This document shows, one piece after another, positions 8,147-18,647 of a DNA stretch of 64,000 nucleotides. This DNA is from an uncultured Spirochaetaceae bacterium (GTDB taxonomy: Bacteria > Spirochaetota > Spirochaetia > Sphaerochaetales > Sphaerochaetaceae), in contig CALXKU010000004.1 in assembly GCA_944389025.1 (NCBI GenBank), positions 62,001 through 126,000 on the forward strand, read 5' to 3'. The position numbers were made by a program, and so were the translations under genes. The notes below the pieces were generated by a model. It made no database searches and had not been told where the DNA came from. It worked only from the letters and a program-made list of their open reading frames with translations. How positions within the stretch are numbered: the first letter of the stretch is position 1; every line of letters starts with the position of its first letter.

Positions 8147-11100
8147 ATGGCAGATTTAAAAATAGACATAGTTGCTAACGCATCAAACGCCCTCAAGGGT
8201 ATAGATGCCGTGATAGACTCCACCAATAAGCTCCGCACCGCTGTAGCCAAGGCAGGAAATAAGGATGTAGGCGGCATCGTATCTGCAGATACAACAAAAG
8301 CCGCCGAAGCTTATATGAAAAGGCTTCAAAGAATAATCGCGCTATCCGGGGATTATAACAACGACATAAAGGTTGCACAGAAGCTAATAAGAACGCTCAC
8401 AAGCGAATATCAGAAACTCGCCACTGTAACCAATACCCCGGTGATGAACGATTATTTCCGCGATGGCATAAAAGAAATAAACGGATATATCGACCAGTTG
8501 AAGAAAGCTGAGGCTGAGCAGAAGAAGTTAGTAGCGCAAAGCATGGCCAAATCCAATTTCAATGCCTCTTGGTCGGAAGCAAAAACAGCTCAGAAGAGTT
8601 ATGGGAACAATCAGGCTTTCATGCGTCTCACAGGAGATGAGATAGGCCTTGCAAGGCTTAAGCTTTCAGAATACGAACAGGCGCTCAGGGCGGCTATCGC
8701 TCTTGAGGGGGAAGGCGGAAAGAGCACAAGAAAGCTCGCCGACGCTTATAAGAAGCAGGAGGAGGAGCTGAATGCACTGCAGAAAACAACCACGAAAACA
8801 ACTACGAGGGTTAAGAATCTCATCTCCTCCTTTGTCTCGGCACAGGCAATTGTCTATCTTGTGCAGAAATCGGTCTACCTGCTCACCGATGGGATAAGAG
8901 CCGCATCTGAAGCCGCGGCGGAGGCAGAAGAAACCGCAAACCTCTTCAATACTACTTTCTCAAATATTGCGACGAATGCAAACAACGTTGCCACTTCGAT
9001 GGCTTCGGCTCTCGGGATTTCAAAAACCGCGGCACAGCAGGCACTGGGAACCTTTGGCGACCTTGCCATGGGATACGGGCAGACGCAATCAGCGGCACTT
9101 GAGTTCGCAGAAACGGCAGTAAAGTTGGGGCTTGATATCATATCCTTTAAAAACATCGCGGGCGACACTACGGAAATACTTCAAGCCATGGCCTCAGGAC
9201 TGGCGGGAAACTTCGAGAATTTCCGGAAATGGGGAATCATTGTCACCATGACCGAGGTCAATGCACGCCTTGCAGCAAAAGGGTACGATAAACTCACTGG
9301 CTCCGCGCTTCAGTTTGCAAAAGTACAGGAAACGCTGGCGATTGTGCAGGAAAAGAGTGCCAACGCCCAAGGGGATATGGAGAAAACCCTGAATAGCACT
9401 GCGAACGTGATGAGGCGTGTGGACGAGGCGAACAAAGAGCTTCTTGCGAATATCGGAAGCGGTATAAACCGTGTGCTCACTCCTCTTAATCTGATCTGGT
9501 TAGATATAGCTGAGAGCATTAACAAAGCAATAAGGGCACAGCAGCTTTATGATGCAGGGCAAAAGAACATCGGGGTGTACGATGTCCGAAATAATAAGGA
9601 AGACAGGGAGGACTTTAAAGCCGATATTCTGAATTCTTATGGAGCCGGGTCCTTTTTCGGAAATGTCAGTATCATAGACGAGGGCGCTTTTATCAACAGC
9701 ATGGATGAAATCATACGAATCTATGAGGCATCCGCTGCTGACGTATTCTCAGTTCTGAATGAGTTGGGAATCGAATATTCCAAAACTGTTGCCGATGCAA
9801 TCATAAAGATCGATGAGTTAGCCACAAGTGAGCGTGCGGAGGAGAAAAGCCTCGAAGGAAGAAGGAGCGTACTTGAAGACCTTACGGCAGAAGCAGAGAA
9901 CTATTTTGCGGCACTTCAGGCGATACAGGGTGTAAGCATTACTGCCGGTTTTGGAAAATATCATCATGAAGGGTATATAGAAGGGATAATATCCAGCTCC
10001 GGCTCTTTTGGAAATGCGGAAAAAGAAATCGCATCAACTGTACGCTCTGGTGTCATTGAGGGCCTCGAATCTCTTAAGAATGCGAACTGGGAGAGCTACA
10101 TCTCCCCTATCGATCTCGTATTCGGGAAAACAGATGAGATAGACGGCCTTACCAAAAAGCTTGACTCAGTTTATGCCTATTATGAGGAAGTAAATAATTA
10201 TGCCATAACCAGCGGAGCCGATTTTACGGACATTCTGGCATCCATTGCCTCTTATTACGGGGTAATACAGGAGCACATTGAGGCAATAAGTGATGCGGAA
10301 GAGCGCCGGCAGGAAGCCCTCAAAACAACAAGCGGTATGCAATCCCAGCTTGAGAGCGTGAATAAGCAGAACGCCCAATACGGAATGACCGATAGGCAGA
10401 AGGCTCTTGATGATATCGGCCGGGATTTCCAAAATGCTCTTGCGAATCTCAATAAAGGAAGCAAATCCTACTACGATGACCTCAGAGAACTTACTCTGGC
10501 GACAAGAAACCTCATAGAAGGAACGAACGCCCTCTACGATACAATAGAGCAAAGGGAAGCCGAGGCCGAACGCGGAAAGGAGTATGAGAATGCTCTTGAC
10601 CAGCTCATAGCCCTCAGGGATGGAGCGAGGGATGAACTTGTAAATTCAGGCAAATCGGAAAGAGTAACGGCACTTGATGAGATAAAAGCCGTCTTCCTTT
10701 CAATTCTTGCGACACTTAACCCAGACTCCGCATCATATAAAGAGGAATATAAAACCGCGCTTGACATCTATCACGAAACAATAAAGCTGACAAATAAAAA
10801 CTATAACGAAAGAGAGAAAGCGGAAAAGGCGAAAGCAAGAAGAACAGCCAACGAGGCGGCCTCCGCGGTGACTGATGCCAGAAGCCGCCAAGTATCCATG
10901 GCTCTTCCATATCAGGCAGAGCTTGATTCCGCAATGGAGTCTTTTAACAGCTCATTCCGTGATTGGGCGGAAGCGGCTTATGAGGCAGGTTACACCCAGA
11001 GAGAGGTAAACAAGGAATATGAGAATAGCCTTAAAATTCTTAAAGAGAACATGGTGGCCGATTCATATGCCGCCGCAGGAAACATTGCGGTTAAAGGACT

Positions 11101-12187
11101 CGGTGAGCTGACCGATTTGATAAATTCCATTTACGCACTCGCAAACGGCGGAGGGGCCGGAGATCTGCTATCGATTCTTGCACAGCTTGCCGCTCAGACT
11201 GAACTTTTTCAAACGGCTTCTTCCATCCTTACGGACAGCATTCTTCCAGTAATTGATGCTTTTCTCAAGCCTTTGGTACCAGTGATACAACAGCTAGGCG
11301 ATTTACTCGAGAGTATTATTTACCCCGTCTTAAATGCAATATTCCCGATAATAGAGGATATCGCCTCATGGCTGACACAGCTTTTAGGAACACTAACTCC
11401 TGTCATGGAGATTGCAACGGTAATAATGGATCTCTTAAGGGATACGCTGATACCTATCATCACTCTCGTTACAGGTACGCTTACGCCGTTCATTGAAATT
11501 CTAAATGCGATATTCCAGATCGTAGGAGCGATAATCATTCCTGTTCTGAAATTCCTTTATCCCATCATTCAGCTTTTTGCAACAGTCTTAGTAACGGTGT
11601 ATGCGATTATAAGCGTTGTTGTCAATTTCATTTCCGATTCCTTCAAGTGGCTTGCAGGACATGTTGTCGGAACAATACAGGACATGCTCAACGGGATAAT
11701 CGGGATAATTAACGGCGCGTTAGGCTGGCTTGGTGTGCATATTAACAAGGTTAGCTGGGAGGCTTCCGAATGGAGGAATATCGATGTGTTCGGGAACGTC
11801 CAGAAGAACTGGGATGCCGCCTTCGACCTGCTTGACGGTATAGACCGAAACACTCTTGAGATTGCGGATAACACAGCTCAGGATGTCGATCTCTCCGTCT
11901 ATGACGAGCTTCTGAGCAAAGGAATAATCAGCTCAAATGAATACATGGCAATGGTGAATAAGGCACTCGGGAACGGCTCTTGGGATCCTGTCGATTATAT
12001 AACAACCTCGCAGGGGAGCTATGTCGACTACCGTGGCACAGGACAGAGTGTCAGCGTCTCCTATGGAGACACGACAATCATCGTTCAAGGTGAGGGATTA
12101 AGCGCCGAAGACATAGCGAACACAATATATCGCAAACTGCAGGAAAGAGACAGAGCCGGATCAGCAGTATTCTCGACCTACGCTTAA
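8147..12187 (+). CDS. Tape measure protein
   Basis: 1346 aa, the longest helical product of the tail module. Residues about 1-250 are charged coiled coil. A region about 250-460 is rich in Ala/Thr with 'SKTAAQQALGTFGDLAMGYGQT', typical of TP901/lambda-H type tape measures. Long hydrophobic segments at about 1000-1180 would reach the inner membrane during DNA entry. The length sets tail length, and this size suggests a tail of roughly 200 nm by the usual rule of thumb. It directly follows the chaperone pair and precedes the tail tip gene. Confidence 0.9.
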   Translation: MADLKIDIVANASNALKGIDAVIDSTNKLRTAVAKAGNKDVGGIVSADTTKAAEAYMKRLQRIIALSGDYNNDIKVAQKLIRTLTSEYQKLATVTNTPVMNDYFRDGIKEINGYIDQLKKAEAEQKKLVAQSMAKSNFNASWSEAKTAQKSYGNNQAFMRLTGDEIGLARLKLSEYEQALRAAIALEGEGGKSTRKLADAYKKQEEELNALQKTTTKTTTRVKNLISSFVSAQAIVYLVQKSVYLLTDGIRAASEAAAEAEETANLFNTTFSNIATNANNVATSMASALGISKTAAQQALGTFGDLAMGYGQTQSAALEFAETAVKLGLDIISFKNIAGDTTEILQAMASGLAGNFENFRKWGIIVTMTEVNARLAAKGYDKLTGSALQFAKVQETLAIVQEKSANAQGDMEKTLNSTANVMRRVDEANKELLANIGSGINRVLTPLNLIWLDIAESINKAIRAQQLYDAGQKNIGVYDVRNNKEDREDFKADILNSYGAGSFFGNVSIIDEGAFINSMDEIIRIYEASAADVFSVLNELGIEYSKTVADAIIKIDELATSERAEEKSLEGRRSVLEDLTAEAENYFAALQAIQGVSITAGFGKYHHEGYIEGIISSSGSFGNAEKEIASTVRSGVIEGLESLKNANWESYISPIDLVFGKTDEIDGLTKKLDSVYAYYEEVNNYAITSGADFTDILASIASYYGVIQEHIEAISDAEERRQEALKTTSGMQSQLESVNKQNAQYGMTDRQKALDDIGRDFQNALANLNKGSKSYYDDLRELTLATRNLIEGTNALYDTIEQREAEAERGKEYENALDQLIALRDGARDELVNSGKSERVTALDEIKAVFLSILATLNPDSASYKEEYKTALDIYHETIKLTNKNYNEREKAEKAKARRTANEAASAVTDARSRQVSMALPYQAELDSAMESFNSSFRDWAEAAYEAGYTQREVNKEYENSLKILKENMVADSYAAAGNIAVKGLGELTDLINSIYALANGGGAGDLLSILAQLAAQTELFQTASSILTDSILPVIDAFLKPLVPVIQQLGDLLESIIYPVLNAIFPIIEDIASWLTQLLGTLTPVMEIATVIMDLLRDTLIPIITLVTGTLTPFIEILNAIFQIVGAIIIPVLKFLYPIIQLFATVLVTVYAIISVVVNFISDSFKWLAGHVVGTIQDMLNGIIGIINGALGWLGVHINKVSWEASEWRNIDVFGNVQKNWDAAFDLLDGIDRNTLEIADNTAQDVDLSVYDELLSKGIISSNEYMAMVNKALGNGSWDPVDYITTSQGSYVDYRGTGQSVSVSYGDTTIIVQGEGLSAEDIANTIYRKLQERDRAGSAVFSTYA

Positions 12188-12199
12188 GGAGGCATCCAG

Positions 12200-15100
12200 A
12201 TGGATTACGGGCTAAGATATTTCATCTCAAAGGACAATTCGGACTGGCTGGAACTGTCTGATATCATAAACTCAAAGAATACAACAGTGCAGAAAAGCCT
12301 ATGTACCAATGGTTTCAAATCGGCAGTCGATACGGCTACTTTCACGCTTAAGGGTAATACAGGAAATGCGGGACAAGTTATCAGAGAAGAGGCATACGGT
12401 ATGCTTATGGATTCTCTGGAAGGATCAACTACCGTGTACGTAAAAATAGAGAGAAACGAAGAACTGTTTTTTCAGGGCATAATAGATCTCTCATCGTTTT
12501 CTGTGGCCTCTACGAAAGTGGAAGGCGATATCACTCTTTCCTGCAGGGATCTTTCAGCCCTTCACCTTGATGATGTTGTGGATAAGCATCTTTTTTATGA
12601 GAATAAGAGCATAAGCCAGATTGTTATCGAGCTTCTCGGGGAAGCGGGGTATTCGGGAGGGCGGAACCAGATGATGGCATCGGATGATGTCACGATTCCC
12701 GCTTTCGTCGTTGATGCGGACGAGAACACGGATACGTACCGCGATATCATAGACACCCTTCTTTTTGAAGCTGGTGGTTATGTCTTAAAAATGGACAGGG
12801 ATGGTATTTTCGATATCCTTATAATTCAATCGACAGCCCCTGAAAAACAGCCTGAAGGTATCGATTATGCAATCTCATCCGGGCTTTCCTCCAAGGCGTC
12901 AATGCTTGATAACGATGGGCTGGATGTCGAATGGGCAACGCTTGACGAGACCGATTCCAGCCAGAGCGTCTATGTGGATTCCTCGATATCGAGAAGTGTT
13001 GACGAGAATAACAACATCATAGGGCTTGAAGTTTCCGCTGATGGATATTTCCCTGAAGATGGGGATATTACGGCATCATATCAGGAGTTCGACGCGAAAC
13101 TGCTCGACAGGGAATACAACACTGGAGTCTCACGCAAGGAGAATAAGGATATCACAATCATCTGTGTGCGTGATGTCACGGCGGAGATAATTGCCGCTGA
13201 TGTCAACGGGAATACCGTTGATAATGACGAAGCATGGGACTACCCTATCCTCCCTTCTCTCGGTATGGAGAAAAACCCTACCATATGGCCGCTTAAGGCG
13301 TGGTATCTATTAAGGAATAAATACGGCTCAAAACTTAATCTTCAACACTTCACCCTGCATGGACGTGTTCTATACAGAAACAAGGTATATCATTCAATTG
13401 TTCCAGCGGCGGCGAAAAAGCCCGAGGAATATACCAGCACGTATATTTTCACGAAGGAACATGCGGAAAGATTTGCCAAGTTCTACTGGCATTTCAAAAA
13501 ATATTCCCGTGTTGTACACACATGGGTTGAATATGAATACAGTGCGAGAGAGGAAGGGGATCTTGTTACGATCAATCATAAAGGGACGAGTGCGGGGCAG
13601 CCATCCATAATAGTACAGAGAAACATATCGTTCGAGGACGGGAAAGCCAAGACCTCATACACGGCGCTCAGCATAGGAAGCTATGACGAATATGAAATAA
13701 AGAACTGGGGGTCAAGCCCAAATTACAATGTCGATAAACCCGCCGACCCACTTGTTCCCAGAAGACAGTATGCGATATTCTCATCCCCCAATGTTTCCGA
13801 TATCTTCACAACAGCAATCATATATACGGATGCGAAAGGCTCCTCATGGTTCCTCGTAGATGATGCCGCACTGATTTCTGAAGCACTCTCTGATGCAGAT
13901 TGGAGCCCGGACTACCCTACCGTAGTGCCGGAGGGGCAATACCTTTACTGCAGAGAGTGGAATTACGAGATGGGACAATGGGATTATTATCGCCTCACAG
14001 GAAGCGAAGGGGCTCCCGTACGGGATTTCACTGTCACATCAAGTCCTGTCACATATTTCAATTCCAAACGCCGAAAAGGACCATTTGTGATAACCATAGA
14101 AGTGAGCACTTCGAACCTTTCTGAGACGGCACAGATAGATTATAGCCTAAAGACATCCGGGGTATCTCTTAGTAATAATGCCATAACCATTCCGGAAGGT
14201 GTATATCCCGCATCCATTTCCGTGGAAGTCATCGTGACTGATCTTGATACGAAGTATGGCCCCGTAACAAAGACCCTGCTGATAAAAGGACAGGATGCGG
14301 AAGACAGCCGGCCAATATATCTCGGGGCTTACTCCTCTGACCCATCCCCTGATGCGTTCTCTTACAATTTGGTGGAAGGTGACTATTACTGGAACACGGA
14401 ATCCCTTCTCGCAATGCGTTATTCAATTAACAATGAAGGCGAATTCTATTGGAGGGCGGCGGAAAATGGCGATCCGAATTTCTCTGCAATCATGTCTACA
14501 GTCACGGCCGATGCATTTAGCAACATTGAGCCCGGAAGCGTAACGCTTTCGCAGTTCGGTTACTTTGAAAATATTATCGCAGAATATATCAAAGCCGATA
14601 TGATTGAGGCGATGACGATAACTCTTCGAGGTGGAGGCTCCGTAAAAAGTGAAGGCTATAACAAGGGGGACATAGACCTCGCAACAGCGAAAACCGGGTT
14701 TTATTTCGACTGTTTCGGTTATGCAGAATTCCAGAACCTTAAGACAAGAGGGCTAAAGGCGACAGATGCAGAGGTTACGGGTCTAACCGCTGTAAACGCG
14801 ATGATAACAGGACTTAAGGCAGTGGACGCTGAGATATCGGGAGAGCTCAATAGTAAGAACCTTTCAACAATGGATATCCTTGAAATATCTGTCAGTGATG
14901 TCAAGGAAGAAGATAAGAGTGCCTACAGCATCGCAACATCTCTCAAATCCGCAGGGGATATGAATGTCATACAATCTTATCCGAACAAGTATTCTTATTT
15001 TGAGGATGGAGGATGTCTTCCTCTATTTGATTCCGACGGAGATCTCGAATACCTGATTTTCTATGGTACAAATGGCGGTTACACTAAAATGAAATATGAT

Positions 15101-16420
15101 AAGGCAACGGGAACCGCAACCGCCTTAAGCGAGACATATCAATCGCCTGATACTGATTTAAAACAACAAGACATACTGGATGCGAAACCGGGGCCGGCAA
15201 GAAATTTCTTTTACTTTATCACAAATGCAAGATTTGTCTTTCTTTTCAGAAACGATGGGTTTGATACGGGATTTTCATCGGCGATAGATTTCGGATATAA
15301 GATAAATATAGAATCGCAAGGTGCGTTGAAATGTGCCGCAGAAGAGAACGGAATCCTATATTTAATCTCCCCAGGAGAGCTCTTTAAAATCACACCTCAT
15401 GGCGATGGACAGGGTGGCTATGGCCTTAATAATGATTGTCTTCAAAAAGTTACTCTTCCTTCAGAGCTTGGAAATGCAAGATTCATTTTCTGCTGTGATG
15501 GGGACATCATTGTTTTTGCAACTTCCAGCAGCGGAAATTATGAGTATGTGATATACGACACAAATCTTTCATTAGTTGGCGAAAAGAAGAGCATAGAGAT
15601 AGATGATGGTTCAAGGCTCTGCATGCACGATTCCTATCTTGTGTCGCTCGAAGATACGATAGGGACAAGAGCTGTGAAAAAGTACCAATATGTTCAATTA
15701 TCGAAATCCTTCACCCTGGTAGCTTCAGATACAGTCGGCGATAGTAATTACATAGGAATATTGGCGCCGGGAATATACATGCCTCAAGGCTATTATTCAG
15801 GGGGAGTGTTCTGGTTCCCGCCCGGGATTGTTGAAAATTCTATCTTTCCTGCTCATGCACCTGTAAACGGCTTGTCGTTTAAAAACGGCGAATGTATATA
15901 TTACTCCGGCTTTAAAAACGATTCCGGTGACTATACATTCAAGTATGACCATTGCTCGTATTTCTATGACAACAAGCTCTTCCTCTTGATTTCAAAGCTT
16001 GACAGCACGCTTGTGATGGGCTACTGCAATATGGAAAATACAGCGGGTCTCTGTGACCAGTTTACAAACCTTAAAGATATGCTGACAGACCCTAGCAAGT
16101 ACAAGTATCCTGCACTGAATTACGGTGCGGACGTAACGGGCAAGTTTTATATCGCGGACGAGGAAGAGAAAAGTCTGAGTTTCATGATGATATCAAGAGA
16201 TACGATAATCCTTGAGGATTCATCAGGAGAGCGGTATGAGTATTCGAGTAGCAATCCTCCTCTCGGAGAGCTGAGAATCGATGATCTCGTTATTGGAACC
16301 ACACATGCAATCAGAACAAGTTCTATCATGCCAGACAGCCAGGATGTGAATATCGGGGCGGAAGGTAACAGATTCAATCAGATATTTGCCAATCAGGTAT
16401 GGGGGGCCGTGTTCAATTGA
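12200..16420 (+). CDS. Tail tip / central fibre protein
   Basis: 1406 aa, directly after the tape measure, the place of the tail tip hub. The N-terminal ~450 residues look like a baseplate hub ('MDYGLRYFISKDNSDWLELSDI', then a phage late-control-like region). The middle has 'GATGLKAVDAEISGEL'-type repeated linkers around residues 850-900. The C-terminal ~500 residues are beta-rich with kelch-like Tyr/Gly repeats and end in 'NIGAEGNRFNQIFANQVWG', the common 'LGSSSNRFNxIYA' end motif of fibres. AAGGAGG precedes the ATG. The next gene overlaps its end. Confidence 0.75.
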   Translation: MDYGLRYFISKDNSDWLELSDIINSKNTTVQKSLCTNGFKSAVDTATFTLKGNTGNAGQVIREEAYGMLMDSLEGSTTVYVKIERNEELFFQGIIDLSSFSVASTKVEGDITLSCRDLSALHLDDVVDKHLFYENKSISQIVIELLGEAGYSGGRNQMMASDDVTIPAFVVDADENTDTYRDIIDTLLFEAGGYVLKMDRDGIFDILIIQSTAPEKQPEGIDYAISSGLSSKASMLDNDGLDVEWATLDETDSSQSVYVDSSISRSVDENNNIIGLEVSADGYFPEDGDITASYQEFDAKLLDREYNTGVSRKENKDITIICVRDVTAEIIAADVNGNTVDNDEAWDYPILPSLGMEKNPTIWPLKAWYLLRNKYGSKLNLQHFTLHGRVLYRNKVYHSIVPAAAKKPEEYTSTYIFTKEHAERFAKFYWHFKKYSRVVHTWVEYEYSAREEGDLVTINHKGTSAGQPSIIVQRNISFEDGKAKTSYTALSIGSYDEYEIKNWGSSPNYNVDKPADPLVPRRQYAIFSSPNVSDIFTTAIIYTDAKGSSWFLVDDAALISEALSDADWSPDYPTVVPEGQYLYCREWNYEMGQWDYYRLTGSEGAPVRDFTVTSSPVTYFNSKRRKGPFVITIEVSTSNLSETAQIDYSLKTSGVSLSNNAITIPEGVYPASISVEVIVTDLDTKYGPVTKTLLIKGQDAEDSRPIYLGAYSSDPSPDAFSYNLVEGDYYWNTESLLAMRYSINNEGEFYWRAAENGDPNFSAIMSTVTADAFSNIEPGSVTLSQFGYFENIIAEYIKADMIEAMTITLRGGGSVKSEGYNKGDIDLATAKTGFYFDCFGYAEFQNLKTRGLKATDAEVTGLTAVNAMITGLKAVDAEISGELNSKNLSTMDILEISVSDVKEEDKSAYSIATSLKSAGDMNVIQSYPNKYSYFEDGGCLPLFDSDGDLEYLIFYGTNGGYTKMKYDKATGTATALSETYQSPDTDLKQQDILDAKPGPARNFFYFITNARFVFLFRNDGFDTGFSSAIDFGYKINIESQGALKCAAEENGILYLISPGELFKITPHGDGQGGYGLNNDCLQKVTLPSELGNARFIFCCDGDIIVFATSSSGNYEYVIYDTNLSLVGEKKSIEIDDGSRLCMHDSYLVSLEDTIGTRAVKKYQYVQLSKSFTLVASDTVGDSNYIGILAPGIYMPQGYYSGGVFWFPPGIVENSIFPAHAPVNGLSFKNGECIYYSGFKNDSGDYTFKYDHCSYFYDNKLFLLISKLDSTLVMGYCNMENTAGLCDQFTNLKDMLTDPSKYKYPALNYGADVTGKFYIADEEEKSLSFMMISRDTIILEDSSGERYEYSSSNPPLGELRIDDLVIGTTHAIRTSSIMPDSQDVNIGAEGNRFNQIFANQVWGAVFN

Positions 16421-17043
16421 GTACTCTGATAAACGCGGAAAGCTTGAAAAAGACAGATTCCCAAGTACTGCAATGGATTGCGGATAATGCCGTCACCCCC
16501 AATGGCGGGACATCCTACATGTACATAGCATGCTTTGCATGGAAAATGAGATTCGTAGGAAATTACGCGCTCTTCGGCTCCCCTACCCATACGCTTACTT
16601 TCCAGTATTGGGATGGTCAAAACTGGGTAAATGCCGGTTCATTTAGCTCGAACAACAACACAAGATGGGCAAGTGTCAACATGAACGACTCAGGGGCAAA
16701 TGTGAATGCGAAAGCGAACACGTACATATGGAGGGTGAAATTTCAGAATTCGAGCGGCTATTACAGGGGGGAAGGAGATGTGTATCTCTACCTTTACGGC
16801 ATTGGCAGTGCTGATAACTTTCCGGAAGGAATCAAATTCGCCGCACTGACAGGCGACCAGTATTCAATAAAAAAGAGGCAGGGGGCCGATACAGATCAGA
16901 GCAAAGACTCTGCGTTCGATCTCACCCCCGCCGAAGTTGGCATCTATGATACGCATTTACAGATGAGGGGTACGCTTTTAACCGCAATAAGCCCTCATCG
17001 ATTCATACCAAAACTTTATGGCTATGCACTGCCGGAAAATTAA
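16399..17043 (+). CDS. Hypothetical tail protein
   Basis: About 214 aa or slightly shorter. The product is rich in Trp, Tyr, Asn and Gly ('YWDGQNWVNAGSFSSNNNTRW', 'YIWRVKF'), reminiscent of carbohydrate-binding beta-sandwich domains of tail fibres. The start is uncertain: ATG at 16399 overlaps the tail tip gene by 22 bases, but a TTG at 16417 overlapping its stop and lying behind a G-run is at least as likely. Confidence 0.6.
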   Translation: MGGRVQLSTLINAESLKKTDSQVLQWIADNAVTPNGGTSYMYIACFAWKMRFVGNYALFGSPTHTLTFQYWDGQNWVNAGSFSSNNNTRWASVNMNDSGANVNAKANTYIWRVKFQNSSGYYRGEGDVYLYLYGIGSADNFPEGIKFAALTGDQYSIKKRQGADTDQSKDSAFDLTPAEVGIYDTHLQMRGTLLTAISPHRFIPKLYGYALPEN

Positions 17044-17054
17044 AGGAGGAAGAT

Positions 17055-17444
17055 ATGGGATTGAAATTCAAACTGAAAAAAGAACTCAATCATATCTACA
17101 AGGATTTTGATGCATACTGGGCGATAGACAATATTGTCGTCTATCCAGAAAACGGACAAAGTTATGTCCATTTTGAGGTGACAGCTTATGCCTCAAGAGA
17201 CGCGAAGCACAAGGATAAGGAATCCGTAAGAGAACCTTTGCCGAATGAGATACCGTTCGGAGGTGCAATATCTCCAATATATGACACGGCGCTCTTCAAA
17301 GCGGTACAGGAGGTTCCTACGGCCAGCATTTTCAGCTCTGTTCCTAGCTCAATTTCTGAACAGAAGGATATTTTGTACGCATATGTGAAACCGCTACTCC
17401 AAAATGCCGGAGTAAGCTACGAGGATGTTCTTGAGGAGGTATAA
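17055..17444 (+). CDS. Hypothetical tail-region protein
   Basis: 129 aa, not recognised. Strong AAAGGAGGAAG ribosome site. The position within the fibre cluster suggests a tail accessory or fibre-associated role. The C-terminal third is helical and acidic. Confidence 0.6.
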   Translation: MGLKFKLKKELNHIYKDFDAYWAIDNIVVYPENGQSYVHFEVTAYASRDAKHKDKESVREPLPNEIPFGGAISPIYDTALFKAVQEVPTASIFSSVPSSISEQKDILYAYVKPLLQNAGVSYEDVLEEV

Positions 17445-17446
17445 GA

Positions 17447-17965
17447 ATGGCCAATGAAAGCGTGATAATCAACGGAACAACGATAGGAAGAACTACGACC
17501 CTTAACAATACGCAGACGGTATTCAATTCCAATACCGACTACATATTCATAGGACGTTTGGATTCCAACGGGGTGCTTCATCAGGGGTTCAGAGTAAAAC
17601 TTACAGACTTAGCTGAAGATTATGCGGCTGAGCTCCTGCAGGATATACAGGTAATAATAGCGAACGCCGAAGATGAGATAGAAGGAAAGGTTGAAGAGGC
17701 AGAGGAAGCCGCCACATCGGCAGCCTCTTCTAAGAATCAGGCGGAAAGTGCGAAAAACGGAGCTCAGACTGCAGAGGCGAATGTTGAGACGCTTAAAGCT
17801 CAGATCGAGGCTCTCATATCGCAGATGCAGAACATAGCCCAGACTAAGGCAGTATTCCCTGTGATGATAGAAGGCGAGCAGTTCGGGCTCAGTATGACAA
17901 TTGACGATGGAGAAACAATATTGACGCTGTCGGAGATTGAACCGTCCGAGGAAGAGACGGCATAA
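17447..17965 (+). CDS. Coiled-coil tail fibre-like protein
   Basis: 172 aa. Residues about 60-130 form an Ala/Glu-rich trimeric-coiled-coil type segment ('EEAEEAATSAASSKNQAESAKNG'), flanked by a small N-terminal beta domain with 'GRLDSNGVLHQGFRVKLTDLAE' and a short C-terminal domain. This is the pattern of side-fibre shafts. It starts two bases after the preceding gene and its SD lies within that gene's end. Confidence 0.6.
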   Translation: MANESVIINGTTIGRTTTLNNTQTVFNSNTDYIFIGRLDSNGVLHQGFRVKLTDLAEDYAAELLQDIQVIIANAEDEIEGKVEEAEEAATSAASSKNQAESAKNGAQTAEANVETLKAQIEALISQMQNIAQTKAVFPVMIEGEQFGLSMTIDDGETILTLSEIEPSEEETA

Positions 17966-17986
17966 GGAAACATAGCAGGAGGAATT

Positions 17987-18379
17987 ATGGACATATTAGG
18001 TAGCAACAGGTTTGACGCTGTAAAGCTGAGGGAGAGCATTGATTTCTTGGATATTGAGAATCATATCGAGATAACCAATGTCTCGCAGTTTCCATCTCCC
18101 GCGACAAAAGCGGTGGTGGATGACGCTTCGGTTCTTATGGCCGTTGGAAGTTCGAACGCCAGCAATCGCAGAGGCCTTTTTCTGAAGAACACAGGCGAAG
18201 GCGTCGCGCTTATAAGCGGTACGAATTCAGGTGGAGGAAGAAGACTGCTTCCGGGACAGAGCATTCTTTTCAGTTTCGGAGTGACAGGTGAGAGCTCAGA
18301 GGCTAAGACGTATGCGAACGTCTCGATATACGCGAGGGCTGAGACGATTACGACTAACATCTACATAGAGGAGGTCTAG
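17987..18379 (+). CDS. Hypothetical tail protein
   Basis: 130 aa. The segment 'SNASNRRGLFLKNTGEGVALISGTNSGGGRRLLPGQSILFSFG' resembles small phage surface beta proteins that present a Gly-rich loop. The SD AGGAGG is close to the ATG. Function not assigned. Confidence 0.55.
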   Translation: MDILGSNRFDAVKLRESIDFLDIENHIEITNVSQFPSPATKAVVDDASVLMAVGSSNASNRRGLFLKNTGEGVALISGTNSGGGRRLLPGQSILFSFGVTGESSEAKTYANVSIYARAETITTNIYIEEV

Positions 18380-18380
18380 G

Positions 18381-18647
18381 ATGGCTGATAGTGAATGGAA
18401 GAGAGAGAAAAAGACCACGGATAAAGGAGAGGGGAAATACCTGCTTGAATGGATCGATGAAAGCGGAGAAACGCTCTGCTCGATGGAGATCATGATAGAG
18501 GATGGCGATGTTGGGAAAACCATTGACATGAACTACAGGCTTCTCAGAGAGCAGAATGAAGTACTTTTTGTCAAACCTCCTACGGAAGAGGAGATTGCAA
18601 TGATGATGGCAGGAATTGAAGAGAATACGGAGGAGATGGATGGCTAA
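18381..18647 (+). CDS. Hypothetical 88-aa protein before the DGR target
   Basis: Acidic, helical, with a Met-rich C-terminus ('EEIAMMMAGIEENTEEMD'). It begins one base after the previous stop with its SD inside that gene, and overlaps the start of the DGR target by 8 bases. Translational coupling suggests a partner or chaperone for the target protein; this is inference from position only. Confidence 0.6.
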   Translation: MADSEWKREKKTTDKGEGKYLLEWIDESGETLCSMEIMIEDGDVGKTIDMNYRLLREQNEVLFVKPPTEEEIAMMMAGIEENTEEMDG